The position numbers and the translations under genes are program-made. Positions 44,625 through 53,884 of a stretch of DNA of 64,000 nt are shown here, one piece after another (position 1 is the stretch's first letter; every line of letters starts with the position of its first letter). The DNA is from an uncultured bacterium. GTDB taxonomy: Bacteria; Oederibacteriota; PGYV01; Palsa-1178. The notes under the pieces were generated by a model. The model ran no database searches. It was not told where the DNA came from and saw nothing but the letters and a program-made list of their open reading frames with translations. Location: positions 44,678-108,677 of the forward strand of contig CALAOR010000014.1 in NCBI GenBank assembly GCA_937889595.1, given 5' to 3'.

Positions 44625-44673
44625 CGTACCAGACCTCCATCCTTCGCTTCAGCAAAGGATGGAGGTCTGGTAT
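44625..44673. repeat. Short REP palindrome at the 3-prime end of the 44.7 kb gene
   Basis: GTACCAGACCTCCATCCTTC and the reverse complement GGATGGAGGTCTGGTA pair around CTTCAGC. It lies only six bases past the stop at 44679, so it may be the transcript end. Confidence 0.8.
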
Positions 44674-44678
44674 ATCTG

Positions 44679-45197
44679 TCATATTTTTCTCAGCGCAATA
44701 ATTTTATCCAGGTTTTCTTTTGTGGGGTCGAATAACAGGCACAGCACAACCCCGAGTATCATGAGCGGGTATGAGTCCTGCCTTACTCCGTTTAAAAGGA
44801 ACAATGCAAGACCGTATATGGCTATGGAAGTGCAGAAGGCCAGGATAAGTATCAAAAATCCCTGCGCCGCCATCATATCGTCGGTTGAGCCCTTTACTTT
44901 TTGTTTCAGAAGGAAAGCGGCCGCTCCCGACGGGCTGCCCGAGTTTAATGACGACTTCACGGAGACTATAAGTATGGTCTCCACTGCCGCGATGGCGTAT
45001 GCGGCTATCCTCAAAAGGTTATACGTTGCCGCAGGCAAACCCACATAACCCGGATGCCCGGCCTTAAAGACAAACCTGATCAAAAGCTCGCAGACAGCCA
45101 TGTATATCAAAGGCGCGGCCGCGTTTGCCAAGAAAAACGCCCGTATGGTTTTTTGTTTTTGTTCCAAAGTCATGCTCTGTGGGGTTGTGTCCGTCAT
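44679..45197 (-). CDS. Integral membrane protein of unknown function
   Basis: ATG 45197 with AGGAG upstream gives 172 residues. Four hydrophobic helices are visible: about 22-40 (FLANAAAPLIYMAVCELLI), 57-76 (LLRIAAYAIAAVETILIV), 110-128 (MAAQGFLILILAFCTSIAI), and a last one with LMILGVVLCLLF. The helices resemble the four-helix fold of DUF-type c-ring-like proteins without any known signature. I do not recognise a family. It is bracketed by REP palindromes on both sides. Confidence 0.75.
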   Translation of the reverse strand: MTDTTPQSMTLEQKQKTIRAFFLANAAAPLIYMAVCELLIRFVFKAGHPGYVGLPAATYNLLRIAAYAIAAVETILIVSVKSSLNSGSPSGAAAFLLKQKVKGSTDDMMAAQGFLILILAFCTSIAIYGLALFLLNGVRQDSYPLMILGVVLCLLFDPTKENLDKIIALRKI

Positions 45198-45282
45198 TTT
45201 ATCTCCTTTTAATTTTTTTTTAAAATATGGAATGTTGATATGTATTGAAAAAGGGGGCATCATAGGTTAACATGTAAAAATC

Positions 45283-45426
45283 GTGCCAGACCTCGAGTTA
45301 ATAGTTAACAACTCCGTTCTTCACCAAATCAATTTTATCAACTATTAACTCGACTTGCCAGCCGGCTCGTCCGTCATAGCTTCAGCGACGGCGGAAGAGC
45401 TTCAGCGAAGGATGGAGGTCTGGTAC
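45283..45426. repeat. REP palindrome A at the 3-prime end of the NHL gene
   Basis: The outer arms GTGCCAGACCTCGAGTTAAT and GGAGGTCTGGTACAC enclose a CTATTAACTCGACTTGCCAG arm and a CGACGGCGGAAGAGCTTCAG segment. It starts 26 bases beyond the NHL stop (45452). Confidence 0.85.
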
Positions 45427-45451
45427 ACAACCTTTCCTTCCACAATTAGAA

Positions 45452-46447
45452 CTACGGCGCGAAAACCTGCACCGTATAAAGGTATGCCGTATATATGTAC
45501 CCTCCGCCGCCTGTGGCTATCCAGTTGGCGTTGGTGCTTTGCCAGGTCTTCAGTATCGTGCAGTCAGGGGCTGCTTTGTATATCTGGCTGCCTGCCGCCA
45601 CTATTACGTTTCCGGCCGTATCCGCGGCCAGGCCGCCGCCCTGGATGTAGCATGTGCCAAGCTGGGTCCCCGTATCCGTGAACCTGTTGAATTCACCACC
45701 GTAAATAACCCCTATGTAGACATATCCTCCACCGGCCGCTATCCCATTGCTTAAGGTTGCCCAGTTTGTCATCCACTGGGTGAGGCTGTTGCCGGCTGAG
45801 TCGTACTTTATCACCGGAGTATTTAGGCAGGTGCAGTCTATCACCACATATACATTATCCGCCCCGTCCACGGCTAAAGAATTCGCTATCTGTGATGGCA
45901 TGTAACCCCAGCTTGAAAGGTAATTTCCGTCAGTATCGAATTTTTGAACTCTGTGGTTGTTTGCCTCAAGCACATAAACATTGCCGCTTCCCCCGACAGC
46001 GATCCCGTTGGCCCAGTCGAATTGCCCGGGCGCGCTGCCATAGCTTCCCCATTGGGTTATATAAGTCCCGTCCTGCTTGAATTTCTGCACTCTTGTCTTC
46101 TCCAGCACATAGCAATCCCCTGCCGAATTGGCCGCGATACCCATGATGGTCCCGAACTGCCCGTTGCCGGTCCCGCTGGTACCCCATGAAAACGCGGGCA
46201 GGCACAGGGTTGACGTTATGGTCGGTGTCGGCAGGGAAGTAAAAGTGCGCGTGATGGTAGCGGTGGCCTGGGGTATGATTACGGTCGGTGTTTTTGTGGC
46301 TTGGACAGTAGGGACAGCCGTGACAGGCGCCGCGATATCATGCCTGATGCATCCGGCGGAAATGACGGCATACAAAATCGATGAAACAATTATTGCCAGG
46401 AATGCTGTAAACAGTTTGAGCTTAATTTTCCCGCCAGGCAAGGTCAA
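45452..46447 (-). CDS. NHL-repeat beta-propeller lipoprotein
   Basis: A 331-residue protein with a lipoprotein signal (lipobox VISAGC, cysteine at about residue 33). A Thr/Pro-rich stalk (about 40-80) is followed by an NHL propeller (about 85-331) containing SWGTSGTGNGQFGTIMGIAA, VQKFKQDGTYITQWGSYGSA and VYVLEANNHRVQKFDTDGNY. Its start is TTG 46447; a nearby TTG at 46441 would have better spacing from GGGGGTG. NHL propellers usually bind proteins or cell-wall ligands. It reads divergently from the delta-60 gene at 46661, with the two promoters sharing a short intergenic region. Confidence 0.82.
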   Translation of the reverse strand: MTLPGGKIKLKLFTAFLAIIVSSILYAVISAGCIRHDIAAPVTAVPTVQATKTPTVIIPQATATITRTFTSLPTPTITSTLCLPAFSWGTSGTGNGQFGTIMGIAANSAGDCYVLEKTRVQKFKQDGTYITQWGSYGSAPGQFDWANGIAVGGSGNVYVLEANNHRVQKFDTDGNYLSSWGYMPSQIANSLAVDGADNVYVVIDCTCLNTPVIKYDSAGNSLTQWMTNWATLSNGIAAGGGYVYIGVIYGGEFNRFTDTGTQLGTCYIQGGGLAADTAGNVIVAAGSQIYKAAPDCTILKTWQSTNANWIATGGGGYIYTAYLYTVQVFAP

Positions 46448-46504
46448 ACACCCCCGTTTTTAAATGTGTTGCTCCCAAGTTATTGCGGATATATTATACA
46501 ACAA

Positions 46505-46600
46505 ATACGGAAAAAGATAATTAAAAATTCAAAATTTAAAAGTTGATGTCTTTGTTCGTCGCTTCACTCCTCTCATATTATAATAAGGTCGCCAGACCTC
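46505..46600. repeat. AT-rich repeat shared with 43.4-43.6 kb
   Basis: AATTAAAAATTCAAAATTTA and TTGTTCGTCGCTTCACTCCT with CATATTATAATAAGGTCGCC repeat 43397-43627. It occupies the divergent promoter region between the NHL gene and the delta-60 gene, so it may supply or block the promoter there. Confidence 0.65.
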
Positions 46601-46660
46601 CCTTGAAAAACGCCCGCTTTTATGCTATCTTGTTGCTTGCGAGAAAAATGGGAGGAAACC

Positions 46661-49600
46661 TTGGAAATTAACAAGTTTACCGGCATCAGGCGGTGCAGAA
46701 CCGTTAAAGTACTTCTGATATCTTTATCCTTATCCTTCCGCATTTTCTGCGCCGATCCCACGCCCACGTTCACCCCTGCCCCCATTTTAGGCTCTGTCCT
46801 CGACCACTGGGTGACGAACGGCGCCATACTTTCGGTTACGTCCACATCAACCGACATTTACCTGGCCGGGTACTTTTCCCTTGTCGGCCCGCGCATGGTC
46901 AACGGCGGCCCGGTAATCGCGGCAGACGGGTCCTATATACCCGGATTCCCTGATATCATGGGCGGCACAGTGAACACGGTGATATCAGACGGCGCAGGCG
47001 GGTATTATATAGGAGGCATGTTCACGTCCATTGCGGGCCAGATACGCAACAGGATGGCCCATATATATTCCAACGGCTCTTTGGACCCTGTCTTCAACCC
47101 CAATGCCAACTCCAATGTCTGGAGCCTTTATTTTAACGGGACAAGCCTGTACGCGGGCGGCAGCTTCATATATCTGGGCGGAACCTCGTATAACTGCAAC
47201 CACATAGCAAAACTCGACCCAATAACCGGAGCGCCTGACATGGGCTTTGCGGCGAATTTCAACAGCATGGTCGAATCCATAATTCCCGGCCCGTCCGGCA
47301 GCCTGTATGTATCCGGGTATTTCACGCAGGTGAACGGGACCGCCAGGGGGTACTCGGCAAAGATCGACGCGGCGACCGGCAGCCTGGACTCCAATTTCAA
47401 CCCAAACGTGAACAACATGGTTTACGCCTCTGCCTTCGACGGCACCAGCGTATTTTTGGGAGGCATGTTCACGACCGTCGGCGGCACGGCTCATAACCAG
47501 CTCGCGAAAGTGAACGGCACAACCGGCGCGCTCGACACCGCGTTTACCACCACCACGACTGGCGACGTCACCGACCTGCTCTTAAACGGCACAAGCCTGT
47601 ACGTAAGCGGCGGGTTCGCCAACATCGGCGGCGTATCCAGGTACTGCCTGGCAAAGCTCAACAAGGACACCGGCACCGTCGATACCGGCTTCAACGCGCA
47701 GGCCGACAACCAGACCGATGCCATGGCCATTTCAGGCTCCACGCTCTACATAGGCGGCTATTTCCGCAACCTGGCCGGCAGTCCGCGGCCGGGCATAGCA
47801 AAGATAGATGCCGCAACAGGCGCGGCAGACCCGGCGTTTATAAAAGGCACGGACGGCATTATTAATTCGCTTTGCCTGAACGGTTCAGCGTTATACGCTG
47901 GCGGCAGGTTCTACAGCCTGGGCATGCTGGCCCGCTCCAACCTTACGAAACTGAACGCGGCATCCGGCAGCCTGGACATGTCCTTTTCCGCGGACACGAA
48001 CAACACGGTGAACGCGGTTTGCCTGGGCAATTCCTCGCTTTACTGCGGCGGCATGTTCACTACCGTCTCGGGGGCCGCCCATAACAGGCTCGCCAAACTC
48101 GACCCTGCGACCGGCGCGCCCGACGCGGCTTTCACGGCGTCCGCCGACAACACGGTCAGGTCAATACTTTACAGGGGCGGCGCATTGTACACGGCCGGGC
48201 TGTTCTTAAACATCAACTCAGCGGGCTACAATTACCTGGCAAAACTCGACCCCGCAACAGGCGCGCCCGACAATGGCTTTGCGCCCGCACTCAATAACGC
48301 GGTATACACCATGGATTACGATCCAGGCGGCCTTTACATAGGCGGGGCTTTCACTACGGTGCAGGGCGCATCCAGGAGCCGCACCGCAAAAGTGGACCCT
48401 ATAACCGGCGCCCCTGATATCCTGTTCAGGGCCGACACGGACAACAACGTGAATGCCGTGATGGCGGACCCGTCATCCGGCCTGCTCTACCTGGGCGGTG
48501 ACTTCATGTACGTCGGGGGCGCGATACGCAGCAGGGTTGCCATGGTCAACAGCTCGTCCGGCGCGCTGGACCCGGTTTTTAACCCAGGCTGCAACGGCTC
48601 CATAAGCACCCTGGCCGGCGACGGCGTGAGCGTGTACCTGGGCGGAAGCTTTTCCTCACTGGGCGGCGGCGGCCGCTCCAATATCGCGCGCGTGGACAGG
48701 ATAAACGGGGCCCTGGACCATCGTTTTAACACGGGTACCGACAATCTGGTCGGCACTTTTGGTTTAAGCCCGTTTCTGGACACGCTGTATTGCGGCGGAG
48801 GCTACCACATAATAACTTTCACGGGCGCGACAAGCTATTCCGCGGTATTCCTGGGCACGCCGTATCCCAACACCGCCACCCTGACCCACACGGTTTCGCC
48901 CACGTTCACCGCAAGCCCGACCATCACGCCTACCTTTACGATAACTAACTCCCTGACGAATTCGCCCACGTCCACTTTCACAAGGACAAACACGCCTGTC
49001 TGCACGGCCACATGCACTTTCACAAGGACCATCGTCCCCATATACCCGATCCCGTCCTTTACGCCTGCCACGCCGGCGCCGTGGACAATACTCAACCATC
49101 TCATAGTGAATGGCTCCGTGTACGCGGTCACCGTGACCTCAACCGATGTCTTCATAGGCGGCAATTTCACCCACGCAGGCCCGCGAAGCGGCCAATGCGT
49201 GATCGCAAACGCAGTGACCGGCGCGCTTGCGCCGGGTTTCCCGCAGGTCTCGGGCAAATCGGTCCTGGCTGCAGTGTCCGATAACGGCGGCGGCTGGTAC
49301 ATAGGCGGCGACTTCAGTTCCGTGGCCGGCGTCCCGAGGGCAAATATCGCGCATATCTTCGCGAACGGCTCTCTCGACCCCGTCTTCAATCCCGGCGCCA
49401 ATGGCATTGTCCGGGCGCTCGCGTTCGACGGCGCGAACGTTTACATGGGCGGTTCCTTTACCCAGGTATCTGGCGCGGCCAGGCAATACCTTGCGAAGGC
49501 CGGCGTGTACGGCTCGCTCGACATGGCCTTCAACCCCGGGGCCAACGGAGACGTGTACGCGCTCGCGTTGGATTCGGGCTGGCTGTACGCGGGCGGCGGG

Positions 49601-51634
49601 TTCAGCGTGATAGCGGGACAGTCTCGGAGCGGCCTGGCAAGGATGTACCCGGACAGCGGAGTCCTGGATACTGATTTCAACGCAGCGCTGAACGGCATTG
49701 TGGACACGATAGTGCCGGCCGGGGCTGGCGTATATATAGGCGGCACATTCTCCTCGGTCGGAGGCCAGACGCGCTGGTATGCGGCCAAGGTAAGTTCGTT
49801 TGACGGGGCATGCGACCCCCTGTTCAGCCCCATGCCCAACAACAGGGTGTATTCCATGGTATTCGACGGCACCTATGTGTACATGGGCGGCAGCTTCACT
49901 ATTATCGGATACCCCACGGGCTATACAAAATTATACCTGGCCAAGGTGGACGGCACCACCGGCGCCATGGCCGCCTTCGACGCAGGCATACCCAATACCT
50001 ACGGCACCCTTGTTAATTCGATTGCGTTCGACGGGACTTACCTTTACGCGGCAGGCCTGTTCTATTATCCGGGATATTACTGGAAGAACATAATTAAACT
50101 GGACCCGTCAACCGCGGCCCAGCCTTTGGCCTTCCTCTTTACCGGCGACGGCGCCGCGACGCTCGTGGCGAGCGACGGCACAAACCTGTGCGTGGGCGGC
50201 CAGTTCAGGAGCATAGGCGGCGTGTGGCGGCATAATTTAGTGAAGGCCGACGCAGTGACCGGCGTAATAGACATGGCATTTGACCCTGAGCCGGACGACG
50301 AGGTATACGCGCTCGCGTACAGCGGGTCCTCGCTTTATATAGGCGGGTCCTTCCCCTACGTGGGCACGGACTATTGCCCGTACCTGGCAAAAGTGGATAT
50401 AAATAACGGCGCGCGCGACACCGGCTTTTCAGGCTCGCCGAACGGGATAGTAAGGGCGCTGACTGCGTACGGAAACAGCCTGTATGTGGGCGGCCAGTTC
50501 ACGACCTTTTCAGGCCAGCCTTTGAGCTTTGCGGCAAAGGCCGACCTCTTGACCGGCGCGCCGATCGCCTCGTTCCAGCCATGGGCCAACAGCACGGTTT
50601 ATTCGCTGGCGGCAGACCCGTCCGGCGTATATCTTGGAGGCTCGTTCAACCGCATACAGGGCGCTGTCGCGAACGGGCTCGCCAAGGTCGACCCAATGAC
50701 CGGCGCGCCTGTCCCGGCTTTCACGCCCGGGTCGCAGGGCTCGGCCAAAACCCTGTCCCTGGACGGCTCGAACCTGTATGTCGGAGGCGCCGTGGAATCC
50801 CTGGGAGCGCCGTACCTGTATTACCTTTTGAAGCTCGACAAGACCTCCGGAGCGTACAATCCGGCCTTTGTCCCGGGCCTGAACCTGGACACGTACTGCT
50901 CGGCGCTGGACGGCCAGGACATATTTTACGGCGGGTATTTCACGAACGCATCCCCCGTTCCGGTCAGCTATCTGGCCGAATCCAGCTGTTACTCAGGCCT
51001 GGAATTCTCGTCTTTTGCGCCCCATCCCGACGGCCCAATACTCACCATGGCGATATCGCAACTCCACAGGATACTGTATGTCGGCGGCCTTTTTAACTTA
51101 ATTTCCGGGATGAGCGTCAACAATTACGCTGCCATATTCCTGGGCGACCCCATGCTACAGCCCACGCCCTCAAACACTGCCGTGGTATCCCCTACACGCA
51201 CCCCCACGGCAACACGCACTAATACAGCCACCGGCACCGTATCGCCCACACAGACCGCGACGCTTACACTCACCCAGACCCCCACGTTGACCGAAAGCCC
51301 GGTCGTGACGGCCGCGCCGACATTCACCGCCACCGTTACCGCCACTACCGTGCCTTTCGCGCCGGAAGGAGAGCTGACCGTATTCCCGAACCCGACATCC
51401 AGATGGATAACCATATTCTTAAACAACGGCATGGGAGCGCAATACATCAGGACTGCGATTTACACCCAGGCATTCAGACGCATACGCGACGCGGTTTTCG
51501 ATATGTCGCCGCAGAACATATACAAGATAGACTCCGGCGGGCTGGCGAACGGGACGTATATATTGCTGGTGCAGCTTATAAAGGACGGCGCAGTCGTATA
51601 CAGGGGCGTTGCGCCTGTGACGGTTATTAAGTAG
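46661..51634 (+). CDS. Giant secreted delta-60-repeat beta-propeller protein with Thr stalks
   Basis: The only plus-strand gene. TTG 46661 is preceded by GGAGG at five bases and yields 1657 residues. A signal peptide (VKVLLISLSLSFRIFCA) leads to about 30 delta-60-type repeats of roughly 45-55 residues, each with a GG-x-F and an AK-(I/L/V)-D-x-x-T-G-x-x-D motif. They are arranged in two propeller-like blocks (about 40-710 and 800-1500). The blocks are separated by a Thr/Pro stalk near 725-785. A second stalk near 1505-1570 precedes a C-terminal domain (ELTVFPNPTSRWITIFLNN) like sorting or FlgD domains. The codon use is GC-rich. It is probably a surface-displayed adhesin or ligand-binding protein. 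Confidence 0.87.
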   Translation: MEINKFTGIRRCRTVKVLLISLSLSFRIFCADPTPTFTPAPILGSVLDHWVTNGAILSVTSTSTDIYLAGYFSLVGPRMVNGGPVIAADGSYIPGFPDIMGGTVNTVISDGAGGYYIGGMFTSIAGQIRNRMAHIYSNGSLDPVFNPNANSNVWSLYFNGTSLYAGGSFIYLGGTSYNCNHIAKLDPITGAPDMGFAANFNSMVESIIPGPSGSLYVSGYFTQVNGTARGYSAKIDAATGSLDSNFNPNVNNMVYASAFDGTSVFLGGMFTTVGGTAHNQLAKVNGTTGALDTAFTTTTTGDVTDLLLNGTSLYVSGGFANIGGVSRYCLAKLNKDTGTVDTGFNAQADNQTDAMAISGSTLYIGGYFRNLAGSPRPGIAKIDAATGAADPAFIKGTDGIINSLCLNGSALYAGGRFYSLGMLARSNLTKLNAASGSLDMSFSADTNNTVNAVCLGNSSLYCGGMFTTVSGAAHNRLAKLDPATGAPDAAFTASADNTVRSILYRGGALYTAGLFLNINSAGYNYLAKLDPATGAPDNGFAPALNNAVYTMDYDPGGLYIGGAFTTVQGASRSRTAKVDPITGAPDILFRADTDNNVNAVMADPSSGLLYLGGDFMYVGGAIRSRVAMVNSSSGALDPVFNPGCNGSISTLAGDGVSVYLGGSFSSLGGGGRSNIARVDRINGALDHRFNTGTDNLVGTFGLSPFLDTLYCGGGYHIITFTGATSYSAVFLGTPYPNTATLTHTVSPTFTASPTITPTFTITNSLTNSPTSTFTRTNTPVCTATCTFTRTIVPIYPIPSFTPATPAPWTILNHLIVNGSVYAVTVTSTDVFIGGNFTHAGPRSGQCVIANAVTGALAPGFPQVSGKSVLAAVSDNGGGWYIGGDFSSVAGVPRANIAHIFANGSLDPVFNPGANGIVRALAFDGANVYMGGSFTQVSGAARQYLAKAGVYGSLDMAFNPGANGDVYALALDSGWLYAGGGFSVIAGQSRSGLARMYPDSGVLDTDFNAALNGIVDTIVPAGAGVYIGGTFSSVGGQTRWYAAKVSSFDGACDPLFSPMPNNRVYSMVFDGTYVYMGGSFTIIGYPTGYTKLYLAKVDGTTGAMAAFDAGIPNTYGTLVNSIAFDGTYLYAAGLFYYPGYYWKNIIKLDPSTAAQPLAFLFTGDGAATLVASDGTNLCVGGQFRSIGGVWRHNLVKADAVTGVIDMAFDPEPDDEVYALAYSGSSLYIGGSFPYVGTDYCPYLAKVDINNGARDTGFSGSPNGIVRALTAYGNSLYVGGQFTTFSGQPLSFAAKADLLTGAPIASFQPWANSTVYSLAADPSGVYLGGSFNRIQGAVANGLAKVDPMTGAPVPAFTPGSQGSAKTLSLDGSNLYVGGAVESLGAPYLYYLLKLDKTSGAYNPAFVPGLNLDTYCSALDGQDIFYGGYFTNASPVPVSYLAESSCYSGLEFSSFAPHPDGPILTMAISQLHRILYVGGLFNLISGMSVNNYAAIFLGDPMLQPTPSNTAVVSPTRTPTATRTNTATGTVSPTQTATLTLTQTPTLTESPVVTAAPTFTATVTATTVPFAPEGELTVFPNPTSRWITIFLNNGMGAQYIRTAIYTQAFRRIRDAVFDMSPQNIYKIDSGGLANGTYILLVQLIKDGAVVYRGVAPVTVIK

Positions 51635-51775
51635 CCGGCGGACGGCAAGTGTGGCTGGGGTCACCCATTTAAGTGATTGTCAATAATTGGAGTGTGGCTG
51701 GGGTCAGACCTTGCTTATTGCTTTTATAATTTTCTTAATTTACAAGACAAGGCCGGTTCCAAACTTTATTATCTT

Positions 51776-52603
51776 TCAATTCATCAATTTATTTTTCTTT
51801 GTCTTCGGCAGAAAATTCTTTTCTGACACGACAGATCTTCCCAGTTTTTTTTCCAGTTCTTTCCGCGCGTTTCCGGCTATACTACCGCCGGCTTTTGCAT
51901 CGGATTTCAGTTTTTTAACGCCTTTTGAATCTTCATTACGATGTATTTCCGTAGTTGACCGGTCGCCAAGCATTGTAAAAATCAGCTCAAAGTCGTCCAT
52001 ATGGTCGCGCAGGTTTTCCATTTTTATCCCCTTAAGCTTTTTATACTCGCCCGGGGTTACGCCAAAGGTCGCTTTTGATATTTCTGCCGTTAAAATCTCA
52101 TAATCCCTTTCCTCCTGCGCCCCGCGCTTCTGCCACTCATCGGTTAATTCTTCCCTGATGGCTATGCCGCGCATCCGCTTTTCAATCCAGTCTTCAGTAT
52201 ATCCCTTGAGTTTATACAGCAGTCTGGTTCTTTTTGTAGCCAATTCAGGATTTTCAATCTCCTGCACCCGCTCATAGCCAACTTTTGCCAGCCAGCGCTT
52301 AAATGGCTCGGCCTTAGGGGACGGTATTGATTGAATAATGCGGAAAAGACCCTCTGTATTAGCACAATCGGTTTTATACTTTTTACCGTCAGAAGATTCT
52401 AATTTCAGTTGCCGACAAACTGTCGACAACTCAAACCCATCGTCATTCTTCACCCGTATTTTCATTACATACCAATAATCCCTGGGTTTGGAGCTGTCTG
52501 TCAAGGCTTCAACGACATCAACTACAGAAAACCACCACTCATTTTGCAAAAGAATTTTTCTTATTTTTCTATTTTTGAACATGACAATTTTAGTTGTTTC
52601 CAT
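51776..52603 (-). CDS. BRO-N (phage antirepressor-like) protein, copy 2
   Basis: ATG 52603, preceded by GAGG, gives 275 residues. The N-terminal BRO-N domain contains KIRKILLQNEWWFSVVDVVE and PSPKAEPFKRWLAKVGYERV, like copy 1. The DinD-type C-terminal part (REELTDEWQKRGAQEERDYE, then MENLRDHMDDFELIFTMLGD) is also shared. At the protein level the two copies are clearly paralogous but well diverged, so they are not a recent duplication. A GTATAC palindrome lies 50 bases upstream. It is separated from the delta-60 gene by 140 bases holding two GTGGCTGGGGTCA repeats. Confidence 0.87.
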   Translation of the reverse strand: METTKIVMFKNRKIRKILLQNEWWFSVVDVVEALTDSSKPRDYWYVMKIRVKNDDGFELSTVCRQLKLESSDGKKYKTDCANTEGLFRIIQSIPSPKAEPFKRWLAKVGYERVQEIENPELATKRTRLLYKLKGYTEDWIEKRMRGIAIREELTDEWQKRGAQEERDYEILTAEISKATFGVTPGEYKKLKGIKMENLRDHMDDFELIFTMLGDRSTTEIHRNEDSKGVKKLKSDAKAGGSIAGNARKELEKKLGRSVVSEKNFLPKTKKNKLMN

Positions 52604-52650
52604 AGTTTGCCTCATCATTCGTTATTTATCGCCATATATTGATTAAAATT

Positions 52651-52670
52651 ATTATACACTTTGTATACTA
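52651..52670 (-). promoter_or_regulatory. GTATAC palindrome upstream of BRO-N copy 2
   Basis: ATTATACACTTTGTATACTA is a weaker version of the palindrome (one half-site reads TATAC), placed 48 bases before the start as in the other three cases. Confidence 0.55.
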
Positions 52671-52795
52671 TGTGGTCAAGGGGAAAGATATGCATCAGAC
52701 CTAGTAAATTGACTTTTCGCTCTCCCTTTTTCAAAAGCCCAATTTCCAAGGTCTGACTTTTTCCTCTTTATGAAATCTGAGACGTCGCAACCAAA

Positions 52796-53530
52796 CTACT
52801 TCGCCAAAGTCTCGAATTGGTCTTTAGGTTCCTCATAGCCGAGTTTTTTCGCCTTTTCGAGGTCTTTAATGGACTCTGATTTTTTCCCTGTTTCTTTTTC
52901 AGCCATGCCCCTGTAGTAGTAAGCTTCCGCAAATTCCGGATCCAGGGATATTGCTTTATCGCAGTCTGCTATGGCTGCTTTATAATCCTTCATTTCATAA
53001 TAAGTAATGGCGCGGTTGTCATAAGCGGGCGCGAAATCCGGCTTAAGTTCTATGAGTTTGGTGAAGTCTTCCAGGGACCCTTTCTGGTCGCCGGTTATTG
53101 CCTTTAAGTTGCCCCGATTATTGTATGCGCTTTCATTTTCCGGGTCTGTTTTTATGGCCCTGTCAAAGTCAGCCAGGGCGCCTTTATAATCCTTCATTTC
53201 CATCTTCACCATGCCCCTATCCGCGACAAGCTTGACCGCGTCAGGCTCGTACTTTAATCCCGTATCATATTCGGCTATGGCTCCTTTATAGTCTTTAAGC
53301 GTATACTTGACAAAAGCCCGGTTGCCATAAGCCACGGCGTTTTTTGGCTCCAACTTTATAACCATATTGTAGGCAGCCAGCGCGCCCGCATATTCCCCGG
53401 CGCTGAATTTTTCCCCGCCAACACGCATATAGTAATCCGCGTCATTCCCGCCCAAACCCGCGCTAATCCTGCTGCCTGTTATAAGGCTCACTGTAACTGC
53501 CAGTAAAATAAAAAAAACTATTTTTTTCAT
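52796..53530 (-). CDS. Secreted TPR protein
   Basis: A 244-residue exported protein. The signal peptide (IVFFILLAVTVSLITGSRISA) is followed by six canonical TPR units (about 35-235), each with the W/Y-x-x-A-x-x-x-G/A pattern, for example ALAAYNMVIKLEPKNAVAYG and YKGAIAEYDTGLKYEPDAVK. GGAGC precedes ATG 53530. It probably scaffolds periplasmic complexes. A CAGACCT / AGGTCTG palindrome spans about 52694-52757 directly after the stop. Confidence 0.88.
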   Translation of the reverse strand: MKKIVFFILLAVTVSLITGSRISAGLGGNDADYYMRVGGEKFSAGEYAGALAAYNMVIKLEPKNAVAYGNRAFVKYTLKDYKGAIAEYDTGLKYEPDAVKLVADRGMVKMEMKDYKGALADFDRAIKTDPENESAYNNRGNLKAITGDQKGSLEDFTKLIELKPDFAPAYDNRAITYYEMKDYKAAIADCDKAISLDPEFAEAYYYRGMAEKETGKKSESIKDLEKAKKLGYEEPKDQFETLAK

Positions 53531-53564
53531 AAAAAATTGCTCCTTTTCAATTTCAGTTTTTAGA

Positions 53565-53660
53565 ATCCGGGGTCACGCCTTGAACTGATACCTGACAAGC
53601 CTACTGTAACCATATACAATGATCATCATGTATCAGTTCAAGACACACGACCCCTTTATT
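53565..53660. repeat. Palindrome with CTGATACCTGACAA / GTATCAGTTCAAG arms
   Basis: TTGAACTGATACCTGACAA and CATGTATCAGTTCAAG pair around the spacer. Similar short palindromes at about 37622-37690 share TTGAACTGATACCTGACAAACC. Between this and the next palindrome lies ATACGGGGCAATCTGAC-type inverted sequence (53695-53745). No gene is present in 53531-53884. Confidence 0.6.
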
Positions 53661-53813
53661 TTACTCCATCCCGCCGCTAACTTACAAACCGGGGTCAGAT
53701 TGCCCCGTATAAGAGCTACTGTGACTTATACGGGGGCCCCAATTTGTGGAATAGCAAATCATTTGTAAATATAAGTATCATTTTCTATTTTTACTTTATT
53801 GTATGTATGGTGC

Positions 53814-53877
53814 CAGACCTTGTTTAGAGCATATATAAATTTTATTAACTCTTTATCACCACTCTAAACAAGGTCTG
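53814..53877. repeat. REP palindrome at the 3-prime end of the 53.9 kb gene
   Basis: CAGACCTTGTTTAGAG (53814-53829) and CTCTAAACAAGGTCTG (53862-53877) are perfect 16-base arms. The stem ends eight bases past the stop codon of the propeller lipoprotein at 53885. Confidence 0.85.
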
Positions 53878-53884
53878 TCACTCT

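Noticed and set aside
46985..51664. Many long ORFs on the minus strand opposite the delta-60 gene
   Set aside because: They are shadows caused by the GC-rich, codon-biased plus-strand gene; the plus frame alone shows signal peptide, repeats and stalks.
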